Part shown: piece by piece, positions 1 through 9,913 of the stretch
Layout of the letters: each line of letters starts with the position of its first letter
Numbering within the stretch: position 1 is the first letter of the stretch
Assembly (NCBI RefSeq): GCF_014196505.1
Contig: NZ_JACIDW010000001.1
Location: 124,001-188,000, forward strand
Length of the DNA stretch: 64,000 nucleotides
Direction: 5' to 3'
Source of the DNA: Rhizobium metallidurans
GTDB taxonomy: Bacteria > Pseudomonadota > Alphaproteobacteria > Rhizobiales > Rhizobiaceae
Program-made: the position numbers and the translations under genes
Notes under the pieces: model-generated
What the model saw: only the letters and a program-made list of their open reading frames with translations
The model's database searches: none
What the model was told of the DNA's origin: nothing

Positions 1-440
1 TCATGATCAAAGACGTTGTCCTGACCCATGGCGTCTACCCTATGCCGATCGGCGCCAAGGGCGTTGCAATGGTGGATGTCCGCGACATCGCCGAGGTGGC
101 GGCAATCGAACTGATCCGCCGAGACGAGGCGCCAGGCAAGCTTCCGATCGAGACGATCAACCTCGTTGGACCGGAAACGCTCACAGGAGACGGCATCGCC
201 GCCATCTGGTCGGATATCCTTGGCAGGCAAATCGTCTACGGGGGCGACGATCCGGCCGGCTTCGAGCAGAATATGGCGACCTTCATGCCGAAATGGACGG
301 CCTATGAAATGCGCCTGATGGCGGAGCGGTACGTGAGCCACGGCATGATCCCGCAGGATGGCGACGTGGAACGCCTCGTCAAGACACTTGGCCGACCGCT
401 GCATTCCTATCGCGAGACCGCGGCAGCTCTTGCCGCTTAG
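1..440 (+). CDS. NmrA-like NAD(P)-binding protein, C-terminal part
   Basis: The reading frame is already open at the left edge, so only about 145 C-terminal residues are visible and the start lies outside the window. The segment VAMVDVRDIAEVAAIEL resembles the conserved D-x-R-D-I-A stretch of NmrA/atypical SDR proteins. It is followed by the variable substrate lobe and the helical tail usual in that family. The Rossmann glycine motif would be upstream and is not seen. These proteins act as NAD(P)-dependent reductases or redox sensors. The substrate cannot be told. The first visible ATG, at base 3, is internal to the protein. Confidence 0.65.
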   Translation, partial: MIKDVVLTHGVYPMPIGAKGVAMVDVRDIAEVAAIELIRRDEAPGKLPIETINLVGPETLTGDGIAAIWSDILGRQIVYGGDDPAGFEQNMATFMPKWTAYEMRLMAERYVSHGMIPQDGDVERLVKTLGRPLHSYRETAAALAA

Positions 441-663
441 ACCTAACCCGAGTCGAGGGCCGAACCAGGAAGTGTCGGTCCTCGACAGCTTTGGCCATTT
501 CGTCCCATGGCGACAGGAATATCCAAGTGAGGATCACAGGGTCTCATGCGTCGGCGGGAAGCCGGTGTACTATCCCATAAAGCCCTTGTTCCTGGGGGAT
601 AGCGAACGGCGCCGGGTTTGCCGGCGGCATGAAACACCGCCGGACATGAATCTCGAAATGCGC
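441..663. other. Intergenic, nothing recognised
   Basis: This 223-base stretch separates two converging genes. I see no convincing gene and no clean terminator hairpin in it. Confidence 0.4.
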
Positions 664-1563
664 TTAGGCCGTCGGCAAGTGGGCCGCCTTCACCAGATCG
701 GCCTTCAGCCGCGCCGTTTCCATACCAAGTTCGATAAATGTACGCGCATGTTTTGCGAGCGCGACATTGTCTTGCCAGAGATTTCGCCAGATAGCGGTTT
801 TCAGCGAAAGGTCCTTGTCGACAATGGTCGTCGAAAACGACTCGAACGTGACGAAGTCGTTCCACCCGATCGCGACGAGAGCGTCGAAGATCGAAGCGAA
901 ATCGATGTTACCGGTTCCGAGATAGCCGCGATGGCTTTCACCAATGTGGACATAGCCGATCTTGTCAGAAGCGTTTCGGATCGCGAGGCCGACATCCGCC
1001 TCCTCGATGTTCATGTGGAAGGTGTCCAGATGCAGGAAGACGTTCGAAGCGCCCGTGTCGCGAATATAGGCCAGTCCTTGAGCCGCGGTGTTGAGCATGT
1101 TGCTCTCGAAACGATTGACGATTTCGAGGTTCAGCGTCACGCCCGCAGCCTTTGCACGGTCCGCGACCTTCGAAAGCGTGCCGACGCTTTGGTCCCAACC
1201 TTTTCGCGACAGCGCATGTTCCTGCTTGCCGTGGGCCGAACTCAAGATGCCCGCGAGCTTTGAGCCGCCGAGATCGCGAACCAGTGCCACGGCGCGGTCT
1301 AGGATCGCTTCGCCATTGGCGACAACCGACGGGTCATCGCTGGAGATATCGCCATCCGCCGGCAGCCCCATGCTGACGGCGACATCCAGTCCAAGTTCCC
1401 GAATGCGGGACGCAAGCCATTTAACGTCGACCTGCTCCGGATCCAGATAGGAGAACTCAACCAGTTTGAAGCCGAGTTCGTGAGACCGCGCAAGGGTCCT
1501 TTCGATCTCGTCCTTCGAAGACCCTGCACTCCAGACAAACGAGTGGACGCCGATTTTGGACAT
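664..1563 (-). CDS. Sugar phosphate isomerase/epimerase (D-tagatose 3-epimerase-like TIM barrel)
   Basis: This 299-residue protein has the size and motifs of the xylose-isomerase-like TIM-barrel family (AP_endonuc_2), which includes D-tagatose/D-psicose 3-epimerases. Likely metal and catalytic residues lie in NLEIVNRFE, HLDTFHMNIEE, VHIGESHRG and FVTFESF, the usual E-D-H-E order. It is the last gene of the minus-strand sugar operon, 77 bases after the binding-protein gene. It probably interconverts a ketose or its epimer before phosphorylation by the kinase of the same operon. The exact sugar is not shown by the sequence; apiose, tagatose or rare hexuloses are all possible. Confidence 0.85.
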   Translation of the reverse strand: MSKIGVHSFVWSAGSSKDEIERTLARSHELGFKLVEFSYLDPEQVDVKWLASRIRELGLDVAVSMGLPADGDISSDDPSVVANGEAILDRAVALVRDLGGSKLAGILSSAHGKQEHALSRKGWDQSVGTLSKVADRAKAAGVTLNLEIVNRFESNMLNTAAQGLAYIRDTGASNVFLHLDTFHMNIEEADVGLAIRNASDKIGYVHIGESHRGYLGTGNIDFASIFDALVAIGWNDFVTFESFSTTIVDKDLSLKTAIWRNLWQDNVALAKHARTFIELGMETARLKADLVKAAHLPTA

Positions 1564-1640
1564 GACATCAATTTCCTGATTTCTTGCGGAATGAGCCCCG
1601 CCGAAACCCGAAGGTTCCGACGGAGCACCGGGAGGAGACT

Positions 1641-2579
1641 TTAGCGAGCCGCGGTCCAGCCCTTGTAGTCCTTGATGTTATCAGCCGTGATCAGCTGAGG
1701 ATCGAGAAGAACCGTAGCTTCGGCTGGCTTCGTGCCATTGAATAGGTCGACCGCCATCTTCAGCGAGTCGCCCGCCATCGTGTAAGGGTCCTGGGATGCC
1801 GACGCCTTGATCATCGAGTTGCCGCTGGCAAGCGACTTTTCGATATCCGGCGCGCCGTCAACGGCGGTGAAGAAGAACTCGTTGCGGTTCAGCTGCTTGG
1901 CCGCCAGCTCCGCACCGATCGCCGTCGGATCGTTGATCGCGAAGACCGCATCGATCTTGTCGAAGCGGGTCAGCAAGCCTTGCATGACAGCGAGACCACC
2001 GTCGCGCGAGCCCTGCGCGTTCTGGTCGTCGGACAGGATCTTGATGTCCGGGCTCTTGCTCAGGACGTTCTTGCAACCCTGAACGCGGTCGATGATCGAG
2101 GACGAAGCCGGGCCGTTGATGATGACGACGTCGCCCTTGCCCTTGAGCTGATCGACGATGTACTTGCAGGCTTCCTCGCCGGCCTTGATGTTGTTTGTCA
2201 TGACGGTGACGTCGGCACCCGGCGCGGAGACGTCGAACGCCGCTACGATCACGCCGGCGGCCTGGGCCTTCTTTACCGCGGGGGCGATTGCCTTCGCGTC
2301 CACCGCGTTGAGCATGATGATATCGACGCCGGCGGCGACGAAGCTGTCCATCTGCGAGACCTGCTTGTTGAGGTCGTAGTCCGCTGAAACGGAGGTCACC
2401 TGGACGTTCGGATTGATCTCCTTGGCGCGGTCCTCGATGCCCTTGATCGTCGCGACGAAGAAGGGGTTTCCGAGAAGACCGACCGAAATGCCGATCTTCT
2501 GGAGGTCCTTGGCAGTAGCGGGCATTGCAATGGCCGCCGCGAGTGCGGTACCGACGAGCAGTTTAGAAAACAGACGCAT
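1641..2579 (-). CDS. Sugar ABC transporter substrate-binding protein (RbsB-like)
   Basis: This periplasmic binding protein belongs to the ribose/allose/galactose class (peripla_BP_4). The ATG at 2579 is chosen because GGAGG lies just upstream and the product then begins MRLFSKLLVGTALAAAIA, a signal peptide cleaved after ATA-K. An in-frame extension to 2648 would put extra non-signal residues in front. Family landmarks are IGISVGLLGNPFF at the mature N-terminus and AVFAINDPTAIGA in the second lobe. It delivers a monosaccharide to the permease encoded upstream (2645-3628). Confidence 0.92.
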   Translation of the reverse strand: MRLFSKLLVGTALAAAIAMPATAKDLQKIGISVGLLGNPFFVATIKGIEDRAKEINPNVQVTSVSADYDLNKQVSQMDSFVAAGVDIIMLNAVDAKAIAPAVKKAQAAGVIVAAFDVSAPGADVTVMTNNIKAGEEACKYIVDQLKGKGDVVIINGPASSSIIDRVQGCKNVLSKSPDIKILSDDQNAQGSRDGGLAVMQGLLTRFDKIDAVFAINDPTAIGAELAAKQLNRNEFFFTAVDGAPDIEKSLASGNSMIKASASQDPYTMAGDSLKMAVDLFNGTKPAEATVLLDPQLITADNIKDYKGWTAAR

Positions 2580-2644
2580 ACTTTCCTCCATTTTGGCGCT
2601 CCCCGCGCCCGTGATCCGGTAAACCCGGTTTCTTGAGCCGCACG

Positions 2645-3628
2645 TCATGTGCGGCTAAGCCCTTTCAGCCTGTAGCGGTCGAGCGCCACGGCGACGATGA
2701 TGACAAGCCCCTTGATGATGTACTGCCAGATGTCGGAGACACCGACGAGGATGAGACCGTTTGACAGCACGGCGATAATGAGAGCCCCGATCAGCGTTCC
2801 CCATATCGACCCGACACCGCCGACGAAGCTGGTACCGCCAAGGATGACCGCCGCGATCGCATCGAGTTCGTAAGCCTGCCCCAGTTGCAGCCCGTTTGCC
2901 GCATAAAGGCGCGCCGCCGACATCACGCCGCCGACGCCGGCCAGAAGCCCCGACATCGAATAGACAAAGAGCAGGACGAGAGGCACCTTGATGCCCGTCA
3001 GTCGTGCCGCCTCGACATTGCCGCCTACCGCGTAGATCCACGTCCCGAGCACGGTTCGCTTCAGGATGAACCAGGAGATGACAATGGTGGCGAGCGCGAT
3101 GATCGCGAGCCACGGGATGCCGAAGAGGGAGCCGTTGCCGATGAAATCGAACGGAAGGTCGGCGTTGAAGACCGTCGTGTCATTGCCGAGGAGACGGGCT
3201 ATGCCGCGCATCGCCGTCAGCGAGCCGAGCGTCACGATGAACGGCGGCAGCTTGAGGAAGGAAATGATGACCCCGTTGACCACGCCGCAGGCGAGGCCGA
3301 CGCCAATTGCCGCCGGGATGCCCAGCATGCCGATCTCAGGATAGAGCGAAACGATGACGCCAACCATCGCCGAGGCCGCCAGGATCGAGCCGACCGACAA
3401 GTCGATGCCGCCGGTCAGGATGACGAAGGTCATTCCCGCGGCAAGCACGGTGTTGATCGAGGCTTGCTGGGTGACGATCGACAGATTGTTGACACTCAGG
3501 AAGCGACCGCTGAGAAGGTGAAAGCCGATCGCCAGGATGACAAGCACCGGCAGCATCCCAAGCGCGGTCAATGTCGACCTGAATTTTGCCTTGCTGACGT
3601 TTGTCTGGTCGGTCGATGTCGAGGTCAT
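2645..3628 (-). CDS. Sugar ABC transporter permease (RbsC-like)
   Basis: This 327-residue, strongly hydrophobic inner-membrane protein belongs to the BPD_transp_2 (ribose/xylose/arabinose) family. The diagnostic ILTGGIDLSVGSILA motif is near residue 75, and the coupling region VILGGTSFVGGVGSIWGT is near the C-terminus. It lies 31 bases after the ATPase gene and 65 bases before the binding-protein start. It forms the membrane channel of the importer, presumably as a homodimer with the double ATPase. Confidence 0.93.
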   Translation of the reverse strand: MTSTSTDQTNVSKAKFRSTLTALGMLPVLVILAIGFHLLSGRFLSVNNLSIVTQQASINTVLAAGMTFVILTGGIDLSVGSILAASAMVGVIVSLYPEIGMLGIPAAIGVGLACGVVNGVIISFLKLPPFIVTLGSLTAMRGIARLLGNDTTVFNADLPFDFIGNGSLFGIPWLAIIALATIVISWFILKRTVLGTWIYAVGGNVEAARLTGIKVPLVLLFVYSMSGLLAGVGGVMSAARLYAANGLQLGQAYELDAIAAVILGGTSFVGGVGSIWGTLIGALIIAVLSNGLILVGVSDIWQYIIKGLVIIVAVALDRYRLKGLSRT

Positions 3629-3659
3629 GGTATAATCCCGTCGTCTATGGTTTCAGGCT

Positions 3660-5204
3660 TCAGGCTACTTTCGATGCCGATCCCGTGGAAAAGGCCATGA
3701 CGGCCTCCTGGCTTATCGGATGCTCCGGCGTCGCCTGGACCTCGCCCGCAATGCGGCCTTCGCGCATGACAAGGACACGGTCCGCGATGCCGATGATCTC
3801 AGGAAGATCGCTTGAAATCACCACGATCGCGATGCCGCTCTGCGCGAGTTCGTCGATGATCCGGTAGATTTCCGACTTGGCACCAACATCGACGCCGCGC
3901 GTTGGCTCGTCCAAGATGATCACCCTGGGCTTGGTCTCGAGAAGACGCGCGATCAAGGCCTTCTGCTGGTTGCCGCCGGACAACGCTCCGACATTGATGC
4001 TGGCGCTGAGGGTGCGAATGGAGAGCGCCTTGATAGCCCGGCTCGCCCGCTCTTTTGCCGCCGCGAAATTCAATATGCCGCCGCGCGCCGCGTCCTTGCC
4101 GATAACGCCGATATTGATGTTCTCGTTGATCGTCATATCGAGAAAGAGTCCGAGCCCCTTCCGGTCCTCGGTGAGGTAGGCAATGCCCGCATCCATGGCG
4201 TCGCGCGGCCCGCCGATGACCAGTTCTTTTCCGTCGAGGGCCACTGTCCCCGACGTCTTCCCGTCCGCACCGAAGATCAGGCGTGCGAGTTCTGTCCGGC
4301 CAGAGCCGACGAGACCGGCGATACCCAGGACCTCGCCGGCCTTTGCATCGAATGAGCAGCCGTGAACGCGACGGCCGTCTCCCATATCCCGGACGGCCAG
4401 GACCGTCTTGGCCGCCTGAAGCGGTGCGCGGTGTTCCTTCTTGTAAAATGACGACAGATCGCGTCCCACCATCATCGCCACCAGCTTCTCGGCGGACAGG
4501 TCTTCGCGCTCGAGCGTGCCGACATAGGCACTGTCGCGCAGAACGCTCACACGGTCGGCAAGCGCGTAAATCTCTTCCATGCGGTGGCTGATATAGATGA
4601 TCGCGATCCCCCGCGCCTTCAGCCCGGCGATCACCTCGAACAGACGTTCCGTCTCCCTTGACGTCAGCGAGGTCGTCGGTTCGTCCATCACGATGATTTT
4701 CGCGTTGGTTGTCAGAGCACGCGCGATCTCCACCATCTGGCGCTCGCCCAGGGAGAGGGCGGCCACAATCTGCGAAGGGCCGAAGGAAATGCCGAGTTGC
4801 TTGAGGATCGGCTCGACACGGCTACGCGCTTCCGCCTTATCCACAACGCCATAACGGGACGGCTCGGCTCCGAGAAACATGTTCTGGGCGACGGTCAGAT
4901 TAGGAGCGAGCGACAATTCCTGATAGATGACGGAAATTCCGTTTGCCTTCGCCTTGATCGGATCCCCCGCCACGATCGGCCTGCCCTCCACGAGAACCGC
5001 ACCTCCCGGGTCGGCTATGTAGGCGCCGGACAGGACTTTCATCAGTGTCGATTTGCCGGCACCGTTTTCCCCCATCAGCGCGTGGACCTCTCCCGGGTAA
5101 ACCGTGAGCGATACATTGGTGAGCGCCCGGGTGCTTCCGAAAGTCTTGCTGATGTTGCGCATCTCGAGAACGGGTACGTGCTCGACGGTTCCTGCGGTCG
5201 TCAT
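3660..5204 (-). CDS. Sugar ABC transporter ATP-binding protein, two ABC domains (RbsA/MglA-like)
   Basis: This 514-residue protein has the tandem ATPase layout of CUT2 importers. The first domain has Walker [10 protein letters not shown], signature [15 protein letters not shown] and Walker B IIVMDEPT. The second has the family's degenerate P-loop [13 protein letters not shown] and signature [15 protein letters not shown]. Its start overlaps the end of the upstream kinase gene by four bases, so the two are probably translationally coupled. It powers uptake of the sugar bound by the 1641-2579 protein. Confidence 0.94.
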   Translation of the reverse strand: MTTAGTVEHVPVLEMRNISKTFGSTRALTNVSLTVYPGEVHALMGENGAGKSTLMKVLSGAYIADPGGAVLVEGRPIVAGDPIKAKANGISVIYQELSLAPNLTVAQNMFLGAEPSRYGVVDKAEARSRVEPILKQLGISFGPSQIVAALSLGERQMVEIARALTTNAKIIVMDEPTTSLTSRETERLFEVIAGLKARGIAIIYISHRMEEIYALADRVSVLRDSAYVGTLEREDLSAEKLVAMMVGRDLSSFYKKEHRAPLQAAKTVLAVRDMGDGRRVHGCSFDAKAGEVLGIAGLVGSGRTELARLIFGADGKTSGTVALDGKELVIGGPRDAMDAGIAYLTEDRKGLGLFLDMTINENINIGVIGKDAARGGILNFAAAKERASRAIKALSIRTLSASINVGALSGGNQQKALIARLLETKPRVIILDEPTRGVDVGAKSEIYRIIDELAQSGIAIVVISSDLPEIIGIADRVLVMREGRIAGEVQATPEHPISQEAVMAFSTGSASKVA

Positions 5205-6604
5205 GCGTGGAACTCCTTGCGTGGCCGCGCGACATCCGGCTCTTCGATCTCGGCCAACGACCTCCAGGCCTGGCGATAGGCGCGGAGCCCAAAAAGCGGC
5301 AATGGCGTTGCCCGCTTCGTTTCGTTTTCGAAAGGGGATTGTCCGACGGTTTCAAAGACCAGCGCCGCCGCGCCGAACGCACTCCCCTCCGCGGTCGTGC
5401 TTGAATAGACTTCCTGCGTAGGACGCAGTTCGGCGAGAAGCTCGGCAAACAAACCAGTTTTCACCAGTCCGCCGTCGATGACGATCGAATGCTCGGACCT
5501 GATCAGATCGAGAGACAGGTCCGTCATCATGACGACGTAGAGGAGTGCGGCGGCGGCCCGCTCCTCGCCCTCGACCTGTGGCCCCACGAAGCGACCCTCG
5601 ACCCCCTGCATGGGGCCGCCCGGTGCGAAGGATGGGAGACCGAAGACACCCTTTGCGATCACCCTTGATAGAGCCTCGAGGCTGACCGGCTTGGTCCATC
5701 CGCCGCCCGCCAGATCGTATTCCCTGCCGCCCATGAAGCGGATCGTAGGAGCAGGCTTTCCATCCACGGTAACGTTAGCCAGCATGTCGCGATGCTCGTC
5801 CAGCGCATCCAGCGGGCAAGCCGAATTGAAGATGACCACCCAGGTGCCGGTCGATACGAGCGTGAAATCGTCAAATCCCAGCGAGCGGTAGTAGTAGAGC
5901 GCCGAGTTGCTGTCATGGACACCGTTGTGGACTTTGACATCCGCGCTTTTGCCCTCCGACCCCCTCCAGCTTCCGATCACAGCGCCCGCACGCGCGAACT
6001 CCGGCATTTTCGCCCGCCAGCCCTGACCATCGACCAGGCTGCTGAAATCCTGCTTGAGCGGCGCCCAGAGATGAGAATGGCAACCGATGTAGGAGACTTC
6101 AGACACCTTGCGGCCGGAGAACTTCCATGACCAGAATTGCGGATATGCGAGGATCGCGTCAGCCTTGGACAGACTGTCGGGCCTGGTCGTTTCCAACCAC
6201 AGGATATGCCGGCCATAATTGAAGCCGAGCGGCAGCTTGGGCGAGTATGTCTCGCTGAATACAGGCGCCAGCATGTCGACGTGCGGCGCAAGCGCCTCTG
6301 GCGGATCTTGCTCATAATCGAGAATCGGATGCGTCAGGTGATCGCCGCCGACAAGCGCGAAGGTGCACCCATGTCCGGAGAACATCACGTGGCCCACCGC
6401 GTAATCATCGACGGCCTGACGCAATGTATCCGTCATCCACTCGAACAGCGCTTCGTCATCGAGGACACGAATTCCGTCGTGCTCGACCCATTGCGGCTTG
6501 GTCCGGGTTTGCGCGAGAATCGATCCGTCAGCGCCGAACACGAAGAGTTTCGAGTTCGTCTTGCCCAGATCGAAGACAGCGACGGCGTTTCGGGACGTCA
6601 TCAT
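5201..6604 (-). CDS. FGGY-family carbohydrate kinase (rhamnulokinase/fuculokinase-like)
   Basis: This 467-residue sugar kinase has the ASKHA fold. The phosphate-1 motif [16 protein letters not shown] is at the N-terminus. The phosphate-2/adenosine region reads [11 protein letters not shown] and [14 protein letters not shown]. It overlaps both neighbours by four bases: it starts inside the end of the regulator gene and ends in the ATPase start. By position it phosphorylates the imported, possibly epimerised, ketose for the aldolase on the other strand. The acceptor sugar cannot be read from the sequence. Confidence 0.9.
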   Translation of the reverse strand: MMTSRNAVAVFDLGKTNSKLFVFGADGSILAQTRTKPQWVEHDGIRVLDDEALFEWMTDTLRQAVDDYAVGHVMFSGHGCTFALVGGDHLTHPILDYEQDPPEALAPHVDMLAPVFSETYSPKLPLGFNYGRHILWLETTRPDSLSKADAILAYPQFWSWKFSGRKVSEVSYIGCHSHLWAPLKQDFSSLVDGQGWRAKMPEFARAGAVIGSWRGSEGKSADVKVHNGVHDSNSALYYYRSLGFDDFTLVSTGTWVVIFNSACPLDALDEHRDMLANVTVDGKPAPTIRFMGGREYDLAGGGWTKPVSLEALSRVIAKGVFGLPSFAPGGPMQGVEGRFVGPQVEGEERAAAALLYVVMMTDLSLDLIRSEHSIVIDGGLVKTGLFAELLAELRPTQEVYSSTTAEGSAFGAAALVFETVGQSPFENETKRATPLPLFGLRAYRQAWRSLAEIEEPDVARPRKEFHA

Positions 6605-7377
6605 TGCCCCCCGACCGTTGCGATCATGATCGTGATGCCAGCGTCCTCGAGCATTTTCGCACCGGCATCCGACAGGCCATCGTCGGTGACGATCGTCCCG
6701 ATACGAGAAAGCGGCAGGACGACGTTGCGAGGTTGGATCGACAGCTTCCGGCTATCCGCCAGCAAGACGATCTCGTCCGCGCAGCTGCTCAGCTCACCGA
6801 TCGCCTTCGTCAGCAGCGGATGCGACTCCAGGAGCCCCTCACCGCTGATCCCTTGCGTGCCGAGGAAAAAGCGAGACGCGAAGAAATCAGGGGCGCCAGC
6901 CGATGCATCGTGAATGATGCCGGGCTCCCTGTAGAGAACGCCGCCAGCCAAAATCAGACTACAGGTGCCGTGTTCGCCGAGATATGCGGCGAGAGGCATG
7001 GAATTGGTATAGAGCCGGACATTACGCCGGGCCAGCTGCAGCCCAAGCTGATAACATGTCGACCCCGCATGGACGATGATCGAATCTCCGTCCCGCACAA
7101 GGCTCGCCGCCTTCTCCGCAATCGCACGCTTGGCATCGACCGCGATATCGCGGTTTTCATCGTATGGACGCGCCGAGAGGCGGCCCGAGGCGGAGGTTTC
7201 GTTCGCAGAAATGCCGCCGTAGACTTTTCGGGCGACGCCGATCTCATCGAGCTTGTCGATGTCACGCCGAATGGTGGCGGGAGAAACACCGAGCCGCTCC
7301 TGGAGGTCGCGCACGGATGCGAAGGGCCTCTCTTGAAGCATCTCCGTAATCAGGCGATGGCGATCGGAATCGTTCAA
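6601..7377 (-). CDS. DeoR/GlpR-family transcriptional regulator
   Basis: This 258-residue regulator has an N-terminal DeoR winged helix (RLITEMLQERPFASVRDLQERLGVSPATIRRD, split here as RLITEMLQERP, then VRDLQERLGVSPATIRRDI) and a C-terminal DeoRC sugar-phosphate sensor domain starting near AKRAIAEKAASLV. The start is TTG at 7377, preceded by GGAGG seven bases upstream. It is the first gene of the minus-strand sugar operon. It is probably a repressor of both that operon and the divergent aldolase operon, released by a phosphorylated sugar. Confidence 0.9.
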   Translation of the reverse strand: MNDSDRHRLITEMLQERPFASVRDLQERLGVSPATIRRDIDKLDEIGVARKVYGGISANETSASGRLSARPYDENRDIAVDAKRAIAEKAASLVRDGDSIIVHAGSTCYQLGLQLARRNVRLYTNSMPLAAYLGEHGTCSLILAGGVLYREPGIIHDASAGAPDFFASRFFLGTQGISGEGLLESHPLLTKAIGELSSCADEIVLLADSRKLSIQPRNVVLPLSRIGTIVTDDGLSDAGAKMLEDAGITIMIATVGGQ

Positions 7378-7419
7378 CTATTGACCTCCACTGACGCTTC
7401 TCCCTAACGTCTATGACAA

Positions 7420-7449
7420 ACTATAATCACACGAAATCGCGATCCGCAA
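7420..7449 (-). promoter_or_regulatory. Candidate promoter of the minus-strand sugar operon
   Basis: Read on the minus strand, TTGCGG (7449-7444) and TATAGT (7425-7420) are separated by 18 bases. Transcription would start about 35 bases before the TTG start of the regulator. This is a match by eye to the housekeeping consensus only. Confidence 0.4.
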
Positions 7450-7475
7450 CAGAGAAAGATCGAAAATCTTCATTG

Positions 7476-7504
7476 TTGACGATATTCAATCACATTTATA
7501 TGAT
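7476..7504 (+). promoter_or_regulatory. Candidate sigma-70 promoter of the aldolase operon
   Basis: TTGACG (7476-7481) and TATGAT (7499-7504) are separated by 17 bases, close to the housekeeping consensus. The predicted start site near 7511 leaves a leader of about 46 bases before the ATG at 7557. The inverted repeat at 7487-7506 overlaps the spacer and the -10 box, as expected for a repressor site. Confidence 0.6.
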
Positions 7505-7506
7505 TG
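7487..7506. promoter_or_regulatory. Inverted repeat, candidate DeoR-type operator
   Basis: CAATCA (7487-7492) and TGATTG (7501-7506) form a perfect 6-base inverted repeat with an 8-base spacer, placed over the -10 box of the aldolase promoter. Binding by the adjacent DeoR-family protein is inferred from position. Confidence 0.45.
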
Positions 7507-7556
7507 CGCCAGAGTTCGCTCATCCAATGGGCGTCAATAAGCGGGAGGAGGCATTC

Positions 7557-8639
7557 ATGGGCAAACCAGACCTGAGGGGAACCGACGTGTTCAAGGGGTT
7601 CCTGCGGCTTTCGAGCGAAATCGGAAACGACATCCTGAAAACCCAAGGCGCCGGTGGGAACACTTCCTTTAAGCAGGACGGTGTCATGTGGGTGAAGGCG
7701 TCGGGCACCTGGCTCGCGAAGGCCGAGGCCGAAGACATCATGGTGCCGGTGGTTGTCGATCCACTCGTGTCCGCGTTGCGCGAAGGGGACTCGCGCGCGG
7801 AAAAATCCACGGATTTCATCGTCAGCGCGTTGAACTCGAGTGGGCTGAGACCCTCGATCGAAACGAGCTTTCATGCGGCACTCAACAGTCCCGTTGTCGC
7901 TCACTACCACTGTGTCAACGCGATCGCCCTTGCCGTGCTCGAAAGCCGCGACAGCGAGCTCGCCGCTCGAATGAGCACAGTTCCGGAGCTGACATGGGTG
8001 ACCATCCCCTACCGACGCCCTGGAACACCACTGGCGGGCGAGATCGAAAAAGCCGCGGCGGCCCGACCGGATGTTCTGATCCTGTTCAATCACGGCATCA
8101 TCGTATGCGGCGACACTCTCGAACAGGTCGCCGACAGGATCGAACGTGTCACGAAAGCGCTGTCTTGCGGGACTCGCGAGACGATCAAGGCGGATGTCGC
8201 GGCACTTGAAAAGATTGCCGAAGGGTCCGGCTTCCATCCCGCGCGAGACCCCGCAAGTCACGCCGTCGCCTTGTCCGAAATCAACCGGAAGCTCGCATTG
8301 GGCGGTTCGCTGTATCCCGACCACGTCATCTTCCTCGGAACCGAGATCGGCGTTCTGTCGGAAGGTCAAAGCGCGGAGGACTTCCAGGCCGCGCTGCACG
8401 ACGCGGGACGGGCGCCTCCCAAAATGTTGATTGTTCCCGACAAGGGCGTCCTGTTGTCGAGTTCGCTGACTGCTGGCGGCGAGGTTATGGCGCGTTGCCT
8501 TGCCGAGGTCGTTGGCCGCATTCCTGATGGAAGCAAGGTCGTATACTTGTCCGAGGAAGACGAATACGAGCTGACGCATTGGGAGGCCGAGCAATATCGC
8601 CAGGCGCTCGATCGCGGGTCGGCGAGGCAGACCGCGTGA
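7557..8639 (+). CDS. Class II aldolase/adducin family protein (RhaD aldolase-domain-like)
   Basis: This is a 360-residue aldolase of the zinc-dependent class II sugar-phosphate family. The ATG at 7557 follows GGGAGGAGG; longer in-frame starts back to 7413 lack a ribosome site and would include the promoter. Metal-binding candidates lie in PVVAHYHCVNAIAL, and the oxyanion/phosphate region is GAGGNTSFK. LILFNHGIIVCGDT is typical of the family. It is longer than FucA or AraD (about 215-230 residues) and resembles the aldolase half of bifunctional RhaD without the dehydrogenase. It probably splits a 1-phosphorylated ketose into DHAP and an aldehyde. Confidence 0.85.
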   Translation: MGKPDLRGTDVFKGFLRLSSEIGNDILKTQGAGGNTSFKQDGVMWVKASGTWLAKAEAEDIMVPVVVDPLVSALREGDSRAEKSTDFIVSALNSSGLRPSIETSFHAALNSPVVAHYHCVNAIALAVLESRDSELAARMSTVPELTWVTIPYRRPGTPLAGEIEKAAAARPDVLILFNHGIIVCGDTLEQVADRIERVTKALSCGTRETIKADVAALEKIAEGSGFHPARDPASHAVALSEINRKLALGGSLYPDHVIFLGTEIGVLSEGQSAEDFQAALHDAGRAPPKMLIVPDKGVLLSSSLTAGGEVMARCLAEVVGRIPDGSKVVYLSEEDEYELTHWEAEQYRQALDRGSARQTA

Positions 8640-9913
8640 TCGCGCATCCACGACGAGCCGCTGCCCTCGGCATCGACATCGGGACGTCGGGCGCGCGCGC
8701 GGCCGCGATCGATGCCGATGGCAACACCGTGGCGTTCACCGCCGCGCCGTTCAGGTCCAGTGACGAACTGCGCCAGCCGGCTTTCTGGTGGCTGAGGGTG
8801 AAGGAGGCGATCGAACATCTCGCCGCGACAACCGATCTCGGTGCGGTCGAGGGTATCGCCGTCGATGGAACCTCCGGCACTGTCCTTTCGTTGGACGCCT
8901 CCGGCGAAGCGACTGGATCGGTGCTCATGTACAATGAGCCGTGCCCCGATACAGCCATCGTCACACGCATCTCGAAGCACGCGCCAACAGGCGCGACGGC
9001 AGTCGGCGCGAATTCGGGTTTAGCCCGCGCCATTCACCTGTCGCATGGGCATGGCGTCGATGCGGTCGTACATCAGGCGGACTGGATTCTCATGAAACTG
9101 GGATGCCCCGGGCGTCCTGGCGACGAGAACAACGCACTCAAGTCGGGGTTTGATCTCGACGCGCGGGACTGGCCGACATGGATCGAAGCGGCGGGCATGG
9201 ATATCTCGAAGCTTCCTTGTATCCACCGCGCCGGCGCGAAGATTGCGCGCGTTTCAGGATATCTTCGCGAGCTTGGGTTGCCAGAAACAGCTTGGTATCA
9301 CGCCGGCACCACGGATGGCTGCGCGTCGTTCCTGGCGACCGGCGCCTCCGCCGTCGGCGACGCCGTGACGGCACTCGGGTCCACGATCGTGCTGAAGCTG
9401 GCGTCCAGAAACCCCATCAATGCACCGGAGTACGGAATCTACTCGCACCGCGTCGGTGATTTCTGGCTGGTCGGCGGGGCATCGAACAGCGGTGGCAACG
9501 TCCTGCGTGCTTTGATCGGAGATGACCGCCTGGACTATCTCACACGTAGGATCGATCCGGACCGTCCGCTCGGGCTGGGGTTTTATCCTCTCCTGCGGGA
9601 GGGAGAGCGTTTCCCGATCAACGATCCGCAGCACCCGCCAAGGCTCGATCCAAGGCCCGCCGACGACGCCGTCTTCCTGCAGGCGCTACTGGAGGGGATG
9701 ACGGACATCGAGCGGCTGGGTTACCAACGTCTGCACGAACTTGGCTCACCGCGGCTGAGAAGCCTGCGTACGGTCGGCGGCGGCGCGCGCAACCCGGTAT
9801 GGACAACCATGAGAGCGCGTGCGATGGGCGTCGAGCCACTGCCCGCGAAGTCGGTTGAGGCTGCCGTGGGGACAGCGACGCTGGTTCTGGCCAATCGAGG
9901 CAACGATGTCTGA
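8636..9913 (+). CDS. FGGY-family carbohydrate kinase (xylulokinase-like), second kinase of the locus
   Basis: This FGGY kinase of about 425 residues begins with the phosphate-1 motif AALGIDIGTSGARAAAI. The GTG start at 8636 overlaps the aldolase stop (GTGA), which argues for translational coupling. A longer in-frame start at 8579 would lie inside the aldolase gene. TTDGCASFLATGA and LRTVGGGARNPVW are the later nucleotide-binding motifs. It is clearly different from the kinase at 5201-6604, so the locus has two phosphorylation steps. It may phosphorylate an aldolase product or an alternative ketose. Confidence 0.85.
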   Translation: MIAHPRRAAALGIDIGTSGARAAAIDADGNTVAFTAAPFRSSDELRQPAFWWLRVKEAIEHLAATTDLGAVEGIAVDGTSGTVLSLDASGEATGSVLMYNEPCPDTAIVTRISKHAPTGATAVGANSGLARAIHLSHGHGVDAVVHQADWILMKLGCPGRPGDENNALKSGFDLDARDWPTWIEAAGMDISKLPCIHRAGAKIARVSGYLRELGLPETAWYHAGTTDGCASFLATGASAVGDAVTALGSTIVLKLASRNPINAPEYGIYSHRVGDFWLVGGASNSGGNVLRALIGDDRLDYLTRRIDPDRPLGLGFYPLLREGERFPINDPQHPPRLDPRPADDAVFLQALLEGMTDIERLGYQRLHELGSPRLRSLRTVGGGARNPVWTTMRARAMGVEPLPAKSVEAAVGTATLVLANRGNDV

